Assembly: GCA_021790935.1 (NCBI GenBank)
Contig: JAJYFL010000008.1
Location: 31,550 to 95,549, forward strand
Source of the DNA: a bacterium
GTDB lineage: Bacteria > Vulcanimicrobiota > Vulcanimicrobiia > Vulcanimicrobiales > Vulcanimicrobiaceae
Direction: 5' to 3'
Length of the DNA: 64,000 bases
A program made the position numbers and the translations under genes. Shown one piece after another: positions 36,328-44,470 of this stretch. Within the stretch, counting starts at the first letter, position 1. The number at the start of each line of letters is the position of its first letter. Under the pieces are notes generated by a model. It ran no database searches. It saw only the letters and a program-made list of their open reading frames with translations, and was not told where the DNA came from.

Positions 36328-39300
36328 TTGAGCACTGCGAATGCAAGCGCCCGACCGCCCGGCCGGAGCGAGGATCAAATGGCCGTTACGCGCGTGCGCC
36401 TCTATCTGATCTTAGCCGCCGGCTTCATCCTGCGGCTGGTATTCATAAGCAGTGAGGGTTTCAAGAACGACATCAGCTCGTTCGAGTCGTGGGCGCTCAC
36501 CCTCGCCTCACACCCGCTCTCGCAGTTCTACTCGTCGGCCGGCTTCGCCGACTACCCGCCGGGCTATTTCTACGTGCTCTGGGCGGTCGGGCATATCTAT
36601 GCGCCGTTCGCACAGGCGGGTGACCTGCCGCTGCTCAAGTGGCTGGTGAAGATGCCCGCGATCCTGATGGATCTGGTCGATGGAGCGCTCCTCTTCGCCT
36701 TGGTGCGGCGCTTCGCGAGCGATCGCTGGGCACTGGCCGCCGCGGCGCTCTTCGTCTTCAACCCCGCGACGATCTTCATCTCGGCCGTGTGGGGGCAGGT
36801 CGACTCTATCGCCGCCGGGCTCGCGCTGCTGGCCGTCTATCTCGTGCTGCGCTCCGGCGACGAGCAGGAGGGCTTTTCGTGGCCGATCTTCGGCGCCTGG
36901 ATCGCCATCGCGTCTTCGATGCTCGTCAAGCCCCAGGCCGCGCTGCTGGTCCCGCTCTTTCTCGTCTTTGCGTTCGTTTCGCGCCAGCAGCTACGCAGGC
37001 GCTTGACGGCGACCGCGGCGGGTATCGCCGGTGCGCTGGTGCTGGCCTATATCGTTGCCGTACCGTTCCACCCCGCGGCCGACCCGGTCGCCGTCTTCAG
37101 GTGGCTGTACGAAAAATACGAGTTCGGCAAGAACGTCTACCCGTACAACTCCGTCAACGCGTTCAATCTCTGGACGATCAAGTGGCCGTTCTGGCAGCCC
37201 GATAGCCAGACGGTCTGGTTTCTGCCGCAGTGGGCCTGGGGTCTTCTCTTGCTGGGAGCGGCCAGCATCCTCACGCTCGTTCGGTACGCGCAGGTCCGCA
37301 CGGACCGCGCGCTGCTGGAGTCCGCGGCGCTGCTCGAGCTGGCCTTCTACATGCTCTCGACGCGCATGCACGAGCGCTACGTCTTCGACGGCCTGACGTT
37401 CGTCATCGCCGCAATACCGTTCGCACGGCGCTATCTGTGGAGCGCGCTGATTCTTTCGACGACGCTTTTCGTCAATCTCGGCTACTCCTATTACTACCTT
37501 ACGGTCGTGACCAAGCACCTGCCGAACGTCAACCCGTTCGACTTGATCCCGATCGTGACGCACCCGCTCTCGCTGCTCAACGTGCTCGTCTTCTTTTTCC
37601 TGGGATACGTCTTTTTAGGCAGCGATGCCAGCGCCGACGCGTTGGCGCGCCCCTACGCCGTCGACCTGCCGAAGCCGCGAACGTGGTTCGATCCGCGCGA
37701 GGGTTTGGCGAGTATGCGTTGGCCGCTCGACTATCTAGCGGCGGGTGCGATCGGGGCATTTTCGTTCGTGCTCTCATTCGTCAACTACTGGCTGCCGAAC
37801 AAGAAGTATTTCGACGAGATATACTTCGCTCGGGCGGCCGAAGAGTACCTGACGCACAAGTACATCTACGAGAACACGCACCCGCCGCTCACGAAGCTCA
37901 TCATCACGCTCTCGACGATGCTCTTTGGCGGGATGCACGGCGGCGACAATCCCCATGGATGGCGTTTTCTCGACGTGCTGTTCGGCGCGATCGTCGTCGT
38001 TATTCTCTATGCGTTCGCCAAGCGCATCACGCGATCCACGCTCTTTGCCTCCTGCGCGGCGTTGCTGCTGACCTTCGACGGGATGCACTTCGTGCAGTCT
38101 CGCATCGCGACGCCCGAAGGCATCGTCATCGTCTTTTCGCTCGGTACGCTTTACGCATTCTACCGGTATTGGATTGCATCGCAGTCGACCGTGCGGCGCT
38201 ACGAGGGATTGCGCCGCGGCGACCGCATCTTTTACTCGGGGCTCGCGGCCGCGGTTGGGGGGTTTGCGTTGTCGGCGCTGGTCTGCGTGCCGACGCACCA
38301 GTCACGGGCGGCGTTCGTCGTCACCGGTCTCTACTTTGCGCTGGGTATCTATCTGCTGGTTAGGCTCTGGCTCGTTCCAAAGATCCTTGGCGCGAGCGGC
38401 GATTTTGCGAGCTATCCGGATGGATCGTTTCTGCTGCGCGACGGCCAGGCCTCGAGGTTGCACACCGCAGACGGCGGATCGATCGATTCGGCGCGCAAAA
38501 CGCCGGCGGCCGGAACGCTCACGCAGGCCGACAAGCGAGGGCTGGTGCTCCGCGACGAAGACCTCGAGATCGCCTACGACCGTGCGGGCACGGCCGCCTA
38601 CCGGACGCCGGTGGGAACGGCATCCTTCTCGCCCGGCCTGCTCGAAAACGAGTCTGGGGAGCGCGAGCAGGGGAGACATGCGACGGCGTGGCTGGTCGCT
38701 TTCACCGTCCTCTTGGGGCTGCTGGTCGGAAGCAAGTGGTACGGCGTGATGGCCTACGGCGTCTCCTTCGTCGTCATCATCGGCGTGTGGCTGCAGCGCT
38801 ATCTGAACCCCAGGCGTGCCAAAGTGTGGGGCAACCCGTTCGGTTTTCGTTTGGACGTAGCGCTGACGGCGATCGTCTTCATCAGCATGACGGTCTACGT
38901 GCTGATCTGGATACCCGATTTCATCCGCCAGATCGAGATCAAGAACATCACGGACTTGGTCTACCGGCAATACACCATGTTCGAGTACCACGACACGCTC
39001 AAGGCGACCCATCCCTACCAATCGGTCTGGTGGCAGTGGCCGCTCGACCTGCGGCCGATCGCCTACTATTGGAACGATCTGCGATCCGGTGTGAACGCGA
39101 GTCTGCCGAATGCGTGCTGCGTTGCAGAGATCATCTCGCTGCCAAACCCGATCCTGCTGTGGTTCGGCTTGTTCACCGTGCCGGTCGTCGGCTATCTGGC
39201 TTGGCGCGAGCGCGACAAAGGCTACGCGCTCTTGGTGCTCGCGTACCTGCTGCAATGGCTGCCGTGGTCTCGCTCTCCGCGGATCACGTTCGCCTATCAC

Positions 39301-39540
39301 TTCTACGTCGATATCCCGTTGATATGCCTGTGCAACGCCATCGTGCTGCAGCGCCTATGGCACTGGGGCGACTTCAACAAGGATGCCCAGCTCTTTTCGC
39401 GGATCGGCGTCGCGGCCTACGTCGTCGCCGTGGGCGTCGCCTTCGTCTGGTTCTATCCGATATTGGCCGGGGTGCCCTTGCACTGGGATCAGTGGAATGC
39501 GCGCATGTGGCACGGGCTGATGGGGAACGACTGGATTTGA
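36328..39540 (+). CDS. Double GT-C protein: ArnT/GT87-like half fused to PMT-type mannosyltransferase
   Basis: A 1070-residue polytopic membrane protein with two glycosyltransferase-C halves. Residues 1 to about 450 contain NDISSFESWALTLA and FADYPPGYFYVLW, typical of polyprenyl-phosphate-sugar GT-C enzymes. Residues from about 470 on resemble protein O-mannosyltransferases: KKYFDEIYFARAAEEYL, NTHPPLTKLII, HPYQSVWWQWPLDLRPIAYY and SPRITFAYHFYVD. An external soluble stretch sits near 680-760. Probably transfers sugars from a lipid carrier to exported proteins or polymers. TTG start with AGGAG ten bases upstream; an ATG at 36379 with GAGG is an equally good start. Confidence 0.82.
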   Translation: MSTANASARPPGRSEDQMAVTRVRLYLILAAGFILRLVFISSEGFKNDISSFESWALTLASHPLSQFYSSAGFADYPPGYFYVLWAVGHIYAPFAQAGDLPLLKWLVKMPAILMDLVDGALLFALVRRFASDRWALAAAALFVFNPATIFISAVWGQVDSIAAGLALLAVYLVLRSGDEQEGFSWPIFGAWIAIASSMLVKPQAALLVPLFLVFAFVSRQQLRRRLTATAAGIAGALVLAYIVAVPFHPAADPVAVFRWLYEKYEFGKNVYPYNSVNAFNLWTIKWPFWQPDSQTVWFLPQWAWGLLLLGAASILTLVRYAQVRTDRALLESAALLELAFYMLSTRMHERYVFDGLTFVIAAIPFARRYLWSALILSTTLFVNLGYSYYYLTVVTKHLPNVNPFDLIPIVTHPLSLLNVLVFFFLGYVFLGSDASADALARPYAVDLPKPRTWFDPREGLASMRWPLDYLAAGAIGAFSFVLSFVNYWLPNKKYFDEIYFARAAEEYLTHKYIYENTHPPLTKLIITLSTMLFGGMHGGDNPHGWRFLDVLFGAIVVVILYAFAKRITRSTLFASCAALLLTFDGMHFVQSRIATPEGIVIVFSLGTLYAFYRYWIASQSTVRRYEGLRRGDRIFYSGLAAAVGGFALSALVCVPTHQSRAAFVVTGLYFALGIYLLVRLWLVPKILGASGDFASYPDGSFLLRDGQASRLHTADGGSIDSARKTPAAGTLTQADKRGLVLRDEDLEIAYDRAGTAAYRTPVGTASFSPGLLENESGEREQGRHATAWLVAFTVLLGLLVGSKWYGVMAYGVSFVVIIGVWLQRYLNPRRAKVWGNPFGFRLDVALTAIVFISMTVYVLIWIPDFIRQIEIKNITDLVYRQYTMFEYHDTLKATHPYQSVWWQWPLDLRPIAYYWNDLRSGVNASLPNACCVAEIISLPNPILLWFGLFTVPVVGYLAWRERDKGYALLVLAYLLQWLPWSRSPRITFAYHFYVDIPLICLCNAIVLQRLWHWGDFNKDAQLFSRIGVAAYVVAVGVAFVWFYPILAGVPLHWDQWNARMWHGLMGNDWI

Positions 39541-39575
39541 AGCGCGAGGGTGGGGGTCCCGGCGGCGGCCGGCGG

Positions 39576-39590
39576 GGGCGCGTAGCGCCC
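39576..39590. other. Hairpin in the gap before yebC
   Basis: GGGCGCGTAGCGCCC can form a six-base-pair stem with a three-base loop in the 112-bp gap between the glycosyltransferase gene and yebC. There is no T tract, so it is at most a weak or Rho-assisted terminator. Confidence 0.3.
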
Positions 39591-39652
39591 AGCGCGGATG
39601 CGCGATGTTCACCTCAGGAGCCGGGTGCCTCGAGGGCGAAGCGTCAGAGCCT

Positions 39653-40393
39653 ATGTCTGGGCATTCCAAGTGGCATAACATTCGCTTGCGCAAGGGCAAG
39701 GTCGACGCCCAGCGCGGCGCGCTCTTCACCAAACTGAGCAAAGAGATTATCCTGGCGGCCAAATCGGGGTCGCCGGATCCCGACGCCAACTACCGCTTGA
39801 AGATGGCAGTCGAAAAGGCGCGCGAAAACAACATGCCCGCCGACAACGTCAAGCGAGCGATAGCGCGCGCGACCGGTGCCGGCGGGCGGGAGATCGAGGA
39901 GATCCGCTACGAAGGTTACGGCCCGCATGGCGTGGCCGCCGTCATCGACGCGGCGACCGACAACCGAAACCGGACTGCGGGCGAGCTGCGCTTCCTGTTC
40001 GGCAAGCACGGCGGGGCGCTTGGCGAGACCGGAAGCGTGGCGTGGATCTTCGATCCGGTCGGCATACTCGTCGTCGACCCGAGGGGCAAGGCGGAGGACG
40101 CGTTCACGGAAGATCTCCTGGTCGATGGAGTGATCGATCTGGAATACGGCGAGCCGGCAGAGATTTACACCGTGCCCACTGCGCTGCGCGGCGTGCGCGA
40201 TGCGCTTGGCGGACGAGGCATGAAGGTCTCCGATGCGTATCTGGGGATGCGCCCGAAGACCAAGGTTGCTCTCGAGGGCGCCGAGATGGGGCAGGCGCTG
40301 GCTTTTCTCGAGGCGCTCGAAGATCACGAAGACGCCCAGCGCGTATTCTCCAACATCGAGCTGAGCGATGCCGCGCTGGAAGCGCTCGCGTGA
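39653..40393 (+). CDS. yebC: YebC/PmpR/TACO1 family protein
   Basis: Conserved cytoplasmic protein, in recent work linked to translation of difficult (for example proline-rich) sequences and also described as a DNA-binding regulator. The 246 residues start with the diagnostic GHSKWHNI and continue KGKVDAQRGALFTKLSKEI, YEGYGPHGVA and NRTAGELRFLFGKHGG. The ATG at 39653 fits this N-terminus; upstream ATGs only add unrelated residues. Alone between two membrane-protein genes, without ruvC here. Confidence 0.95.
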   Translation: MSGHSKWHNIRLRKGKVDAQRGALFTKLSKEIILAAKSGSPDPDANYRLKMAVEKARENNMPADNVKRAIARATGAGGREIEEIRYEGYGPHGVAAVIDAATDNRNRTAGELRFLFGKHGGALGETGSVAWIFDPVGILVVDPRGKAEDAFTEDLLVDGVIDLEYGEPAEIYTVPTALRGVRDALGGRGMKVSDAYLGMRPKTKVALEGAEMGQALAFLEALEDHEDAQRVFSNIELSDAALEALA

Positions 40394-40411
40394 TCGAGAG
40401 CGCGCGTTAAC

Positions 40412-41494
40412 GTGCCTGCCGATCCCGTTACGGAGAAGCACGACCGGCAGTCGCTGCCGAACCTCATCGAACGGTATATCCCTCGGGATTGGGTCTTTCC
40501 GATCGTGCTGGCGGTTTTCGTAGGAGTCGTCGTCTGGTTCAGCCACGCGATCGTCTCCTTCGTCATGCCGACCGGGACGCTCGTGAGGCTCCCGTCGTTC
40601 GTCGGCCAAACGCTGCCGGATGCCGAGGCCGAGCTCGCCCGGCTCGGCCTGAAGTCGGCGGTAACCGCCACATCGGCGAGCAAGCACTATCCGAAAGGGG
40701 CCGTCGTCGACCAGCAGCCCGATGCGGGCGTGGAGGTTCGTACGGGGCGGGAGATTACGCTTGTGATCTCGACGGGCATGCAGGCGGAGTTGATGCCGGA
40801 CCTTCGCTTCCAAGGGCTGCGCGAGGCCCGCCTGGATATCTCGGATGCGCATCTGCAACTCGCCCGGACGACTTTTGCCAAGAGCGACGACGTGCCCGCA
40901 AACCATGTGATCGCGCAGCATCCGCTTCCGCTCAGCCGAGTCGCCGGCGGCGCCCCCGTCACGCTGACGGTGAGCAGCGGCGGAGCCGCGCAGCTACGCG
41001 TTCCGGCGTTCGTGGGGCTCAACGTCGACGAGGCGCGCGCGCTGGCGGCACGAGATCACATCAAGCTCGGGCAGATCGTATGGACGCCATTTGGAACCGC
41101 CGGACCGCCGCACGGCGACGTCGTCCGGCAGAAGCCCGCCGGCGGCGCACGGATCGCTCCGTACGACGACGTGTCGCTGCAGGTGAGTGCGGGGCCCAAC
41201 GAGTCGGGATACATCATCCGCCAAGTACAGGTCCTGGCATCGGTACCGGTGATCGAAAACGTTCGGCCCGGCAAGGCGCTGCGCGTCGTTCTACGGGTCT
41301 CGGACGCGACCGGCCGCTACGATCTCTATGACGCCTTCGCGCAGCCGGGGCAGAAGCTCGAGTTCACCCTCACGACGGTCGGAACGTCGGTTCTGGATAT
41401 GTACGTCAACCACACGCTCGTCGGCGAAACCCGGCTCGGACGCGAACCGGCGCACGTCTACCAAAGCGCGGTCCGCGCTAAAAAGGCAACGTGA
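40412..41494 (+). CDS. Membrane-anchored PASTA-domain protein without kinase
   Basis: A 360-residue protein with a short cytoplasmic N-terminus, one membrane helix (about 28-52) and three PASTA repeats outside (about 57-121, 122-190, 192-262). Repeats show the usual pattern: PSFVGQTLPDAEAELARLGL and VVDQQPDAGVEV in the first, PAFVGLNVDEARALA in the third. A beta-rich C-terminal domain follows, as in Firmicutes PrkC kinases. PASTA domains bind peptidoglycan or muropeptides. There is no kinase domain: only about 27 residues precede the helix. Start is GTG at 40412; a four-base overlap leads into rpe. Confidence 0.87.
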   Translation: MPADPVTEKHDRQSLPNLIERYIPRDWVFPIVLAVFVGVVVWFSHAIVSFVMPTGTLVRLPSFVGQTLPDAEAELARLGLKSAVTATSASKHYPKGAVVDQQPDAGVEVRTGREITLVISTGMQAELMPDLRFQGLREARLDISDAHLQLARTTFAKSDDVPANHVIAQHPLPLSRVAGGAPVTLTVSSGGAAQLRVPAFVGLNVDEARALAARDHIKLGQIVWTPFGTAGPPHGDVVRQKPAGGARIAPYDDVSLQVSAGPNESGYIIRQVQVLASVPVIENVRPGKALRVVLRVSDATGRYDLYDAFAQPGQKLEFTLTTVGTSVLDMYVNHTLVGETRLGREPAHVYQSAVRAKKAT

Positions 41495-42165
41495 CGCAAA
41501 TGAAGATCGCACCTTCGCTCTTGTCGGCCGACTTTGCGCGCATCGCAGCGCAGGTGGCCGCCGTGCAGTCTGCCGGCGCCGACTACCTTCATCTCGACGT
41601 GATGGACGGGCGCTTCGTGCCGAACCTCACGTGGGGCCCGAAGATCGTCGAAGATCTGCGAGGCTGCTCGGGACTGCCGTTCGATTGTCACCTCATGGTG
41701 GTCGAGCCGGAGCGATACGTCGATGAGTTCCGCACCGCCGGTGCCGATATCATCACGTTCCATTTGGAAGCAACGCCGCACGCCCAGCGGCTGCTCGCCC
41801 ACGTTCGTTCGCTCGGCGCGAAGGCCGGCATCGCGATCTGTCCGCAAACTCCGGTTGCGATGCTCGAGGACTTGATGGACGATCTCGATCTCATCTTGGT
41901 AATGAGCGTGAACCCCGGTTTCGGAGGTCAATCGTTCATCCCGCGCGCTATCGAGAAGGTGCGGCAAGCGCGAGCGCTGATCGACCGCGCCGGCGCGAGC
42001 TGCGAGTTGGAGGTCGACGGCGGCATCGGCGAGGAGAATCTGCGCTTGCTGGCAGCTGCGGGCGCGGACGTTGCGGTTATGGGTTCGAGCATATTCGGCA
42101 GCGGCGATCCCGGCGCGATGGTGAAGCACCTTCGCGCCGTGCTTTCCGAGAGCGGCGCCAGCTGA
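41491..42165 (+). CDS. rpe: Ribulose-phosphate 3-epimerase
   Basis: Interconverts ribulose 5-phosphate and xylulose 5-phosphate, completing the pentose-phosphate enzymes at 13-22 kb. The TIM-barrel motifs are KIAPSLLSADF, HLDVMDGRFVPNLTWGP, DCHLMVVEPE, VMSVNPGFGGQSFIP and EVDGGIGEEN. 224 residues from the GTG at 41491, which overlaps the previous stop; the ATG three codons later (41500) is an alternative. Confidence 0.96.
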   Translation: MTQMKIAPSLLSADFARIAAQVAAVQSAGADYLHLDVMDGRFVPNLTWGPKIVEDLRGCSGLPFDCHLMVVEPERYVDEFRTAGADIITFHLEATPHAQRLLAHVRSLGAKAGIAICPQTPVAMLEDLMDDLDLILVMSVNPGFGGQSFIPRAIEKVRQARALIDRAGASCELEVDGGIGEENLRLLAAAGADVAVMGSSIFGSGDPGAMVKHLRAVLSESGAS

Positions 42166-43157
42166 AGCAGCTCGCACTTTCGGAAGACGCGCTCGTCGAA
42201 GCGCTGCGCGCGCTCGCGGAGCGTCCCGCGACGCGAAAGATCGTGCTCGGGATCGGTGACGATGCCGCGGTTTGGCAGCCTTCGCGTTCTCACCGCAGCG
42301 CGATATCGACCGACGCGCTGGTCGAAGGCGTCCATTTTTCGGCAACCACGATGGAGCCGTTCGACATCGGCTACCGCGCGATGGCGAGCAACCTGAGCGA
42401 CCTCGCCGCGATGGCCGCGCGCCCCGTGCTCGCGACGGTCGCTCTCGGCATGCCGGCCGGCTTCTCCGTCGACGAGACCCTTGCGTTATACCGCGGCCTG
42501 CTGGCCGCAGCCGACTCGGCGCGAACCCGGATCGTCGGCGGCGACCTCACGCGCTCCCCCGCGCTCTTGCTTGCGGTAACCGTGGTGGGTGAGGTACGTG
42601 CGAGCAACCTCAAACGCCGCGGGGGCGCGCGACGCGGCGACGTCTTCGCCGTGACCGGCGAACTCGGGGCGAGCCGAGCCGGCCTGCATTTGGGCGAGTC
42701 GCCCTCCTCCCTCTCGGGTGCCCTGCGCGAGCGCGCGCTTGCCGCGCACCGGCGGCCGGCGGCGCGCTGGCGCGAAGGCTTGTGGCTCGGCGCGAGCACC
42801 TCCGTGCATGCGCTGATGGATATCTCGGACGGATTATCGACCGACCTCGCGCGCATGGCAGAAGCCTCGGGTACGGCCGCGCGCGTGGAGGACGTGCCGG
42901 TGGACCCGGCAGCCGCAGCGATGGCGCGTTCGCGCGGCGAAGATCCGCATGCATACGCGCTGGCCGGCGGCGAGGATTACGAGCTCCTGGTCGCGATCGA
43001 AGAGCGCGCGTTCGAACATCTGCGCAACCGCTTTTACGCGCGTTTCCGGCGCCCGCTCCACCGCGTCGGCGTCGCGTGCGAGGGAGACGGGATCACGCTC
43101 TCTCTGGACGGGCGCGAGAGCCGGCTGGAGCGGACCGGCTGGGATCATTTCGCGTGA
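42162..43157 (+). CDS. thiL: Thiamine-monophosphate kinase
   Basis: ATP-dependent formation of thiamine diphosphate from thiamine phosphate, needed by transketolase. The 331 residues hold VLGIGDDAAVW (metal/ATP site), STDALVEGVHFS, GGDLTRSPALLLAVTVVGEV and MDISDGLSTDL. The first GTG (42243) would cut off about 27 conserved residues before GIGDD. In frame upstream the only plausible start is the CTG at 42162, overlapping the rpe stop (CTGA) and giving LKQLALSEDALVEALRALA, a normal ThiL N-terminus. The following gene overlaps by four bases. Confidence 0.9.
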   Translation: MKQLALSEDALVEALRALAERPATRKIVLGIGDDAAVWQPSRSHRSAISTDALVEGVHFSATTMEPFDIGYRAMASNLSDLAAMAARPVLATVALGMPAGFSVDETLALYRGLLAAADSARTRIVGGDLTRSPALLLAVTVVGEVRASNLKRRGGARRGDVFAVTGELGASRAGLHLGESPSSLSGALRERALAAHRRPAARWREGLWLGASTSVHALMDISDGLSTDLARMAEASGTAARVEDVPVDPAAAAMARSRGEDPHAYALAGGEDYELLVAIEERAFEHLRNRFYARFRRPLHRVGVACEGDGITLSLDGRESRLERTGWDHFA

Positions 43158-44107
43158 ACGACGACGTTCGCGTCTACCCGCTGATCGGGAGCGTCCAGAA
43201 TACGGTCGGCATGGGGTTCGTCGGCAATCAAGCGGTCTATGCGGTGGCCAACGCTCTGGGGGCGCGCGCCATCGCGGTGCCGACGACGTTTTCGAGCGCG
43301 CACGGCGGTTATCAAGCCCGGGCGAGCTGGCACGTCGACCCGCAGCAGTTTCGCCGCGACGTCGCCTTCTTGATCGCGCAGCGTCCGGCGCTCTTGATCG
43401 TCGGCTTCATTCCGAAACCGAATTTGGTCGAGATTCTCGCAGCCCAGTTACGCGATTACAAAGGCATCGTATTGTTGGACCCGGTGATCGGCGATTACAA
43501 GAAAGGCCTCTACGTCGGCGTTGAGACGGCGCGCGCGATCAAAGAAGCGCTGCTTCCACTCGCGCAGATCGTTACGCCCAACCGCTTCGAGGCTGAGATA
43601 TTGCTGGGGCTGGCCGGCGACGGAGAAGCCGGCGAGCACCGGTTCTTGAACGGGCTCTTCGATCTCGGCCCCGAGGCGGTGATCGTCACGTCGTTCGAAC
43701 GCGATGCGGAGAGACACCGGTGCACGCTCCTCTTCACCAACGGGTACCGTTACGACCGGATCGGCGCGCCGTTCTATCCGAGCTACCAAGCGCATGGGAT
43801 CGGCGACGTCTTTGCCGCCGCGGTCGGCGTCTTTACGCTGTTGGGCGCCTCACCGTTTGCCGCGGCGCTGCTCGCGGCGTCGCTCTCAGCGCGTGCCGTC
43901 TTGAGTACCACGCCCTACGGTGGTGCGACGGTCGATCCCGTCGCCGCTCTCGAGGCATGGCGGCCGCTCGGTTATCAGATCGACGAGGATCGCGCTACGC
44001 GCTTTTGCAAACGCAGCGGGGTTGAGTGTGAAGCGATCGCACCGACCGCGGAGCAGGGGCCAAGGTTGAAGTTCGCGCCGCCGAAACACAAAATCATCTA
44101 CGGCTGA
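43154..44107 (+). CDS. Pyridoxal/pyridoxine kinase-like PfkB-family kinase
   Basis: A 317-residue ribokinase-fold kinase, most like the PdxK/PdxY group. GMGFVGNQAVYAVANALGAR and VPTTFSSAHGGYQA match the vitamin B6 kinase N-terminus, LLDPVIGDYKKGLYV the middle, and AHGIGDVFAAAVGVF the anion-hole motif. It probably phosphorylates pyridoxal or a related pyrimidine. GTG start at 43154 overlaps the thiL stop. The C-terminal 60 residues are not typical of PdxK and have no assignment. Confidence 0.82.
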   Translation: MNDDVRVYPLIGSVQNTVGMGFVGNQAVYAVANALGARAIAVPTTFSSAHGGYQARASWHVDPQQFRRDVAFLIAQRPALLIVGFIPKPNLVEILAAQLRDYKGIVLLDPVIGDYKKGLYVGVETARAIKEALLPLAQIVTPNRFEAEILLGLAGDGEAGEHRFLNGLFDLGPEAVIVTSFERDAERHRCTLLFTNGYRYDRIGAPFYPSYQAHGIGDVFAAAVGVFTLLGASPFAAALLAASLSARAVLSTTPYGGATVDPVAALEAWRPLGYQIDEDRATRFCKRSGVECEAIAPTAEQGPRLKFAPPKHKIIYG

Positions 44108-44118
44108 TGCCGGCGCGC

Positions 44119-44135
44119 CCCGGGTTAAGCCCGGG
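44119..44135. terminator. Possible bidirectional terminator between convergent genes
   Basis: CCCGGG (44119-44124) and CCCGGG (44130-44135) can pair around the loop TTAAG. It lies in the 32-bp gap where the kinase gene and rpmB converge. T tracts are short, so termination strength is uncertain. Confidence 0.4.
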
Positions 44136-44139
44136 TTGA

Positions 44140-44331
44140 TCAGACCGCGCGCGTGACCTTCTTGGCGCGTAGGCAAGAGGTGCAGACGCGTGCCGTGCGG
44201 TGCGTCCCGCGATCGTCGATTTTGACCGCCTGCAGGTTAGGCAGCCAGCGGCGCCTGGTCTTGTTCATGGCGTGGCTCACGTTATTGCCGGCCATCGGCC
44301 CCTTGCCGCAGACTTCGCAGCGCTTCGCCAT
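44140..44331 (-). CDS. rpmB: 50S ribosomal protein L28
   Basis: Large-subunit ribosomal protein of 63 residues. [12 protein letters not shown] and [12 protein letters not shown] give a complete pair of CxxC zinc-binding knuckles (the C+ form); [19 protein letters not shown] is the L28 core. ATG at 44331. It is transcribed divergently from fakA, as rpmB is from yloU-yloV in Bacillus, and its own promoter is listed separately. Confidence 0.95.
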   Translation of the reverse strand: MAKRCEVCGKGPMAGNNVSHAMNKTRRRWLPNLQAVKIDDRGTHRTARVCTSCLRAKKVTRAV

Positions 44332-44405
44332 CGTGTAGCAGACCCTCTCCGGTAGATAGAGTAATCGCCGCGCGGGCGGCGGACCACCCGGCGGACAACT
44401 CAGGG

Positions 44406-44435
44406 ATATTACCACGGGGAACGCGGCCTTGACAA
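44406..44435 (-). promoter_or_regulatory. Sigma-70-type promoter of rpmB
   Basis: On the minus strand TTGTCA (44430-44435) and TAATAT (44406-44411) are 18 bp apart, about 75 bases before the L28 start codon. Both hexamers are close to consensus. Confidence 0.65.
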
Positions 44436-44470
44436 GGATTCCCGCGGCGGTCCCCAAAGACCGGGGGCCG

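Noticed and set aside
42243..42245. GTG at 42243 as thiL start
   Set aside because: It leaves only three residues before the GIGDD metal site, whereas ThiL proteins have about 25-30 residues there, and these are encoded upstream in frame.
44429..44434. TTGACA before fakA as a plus-strand -35 box
   Set aside because: No acceptable -10 lies 16-18 bp downstream. The same bases overlap the better minus-strand -35 of rpmB.
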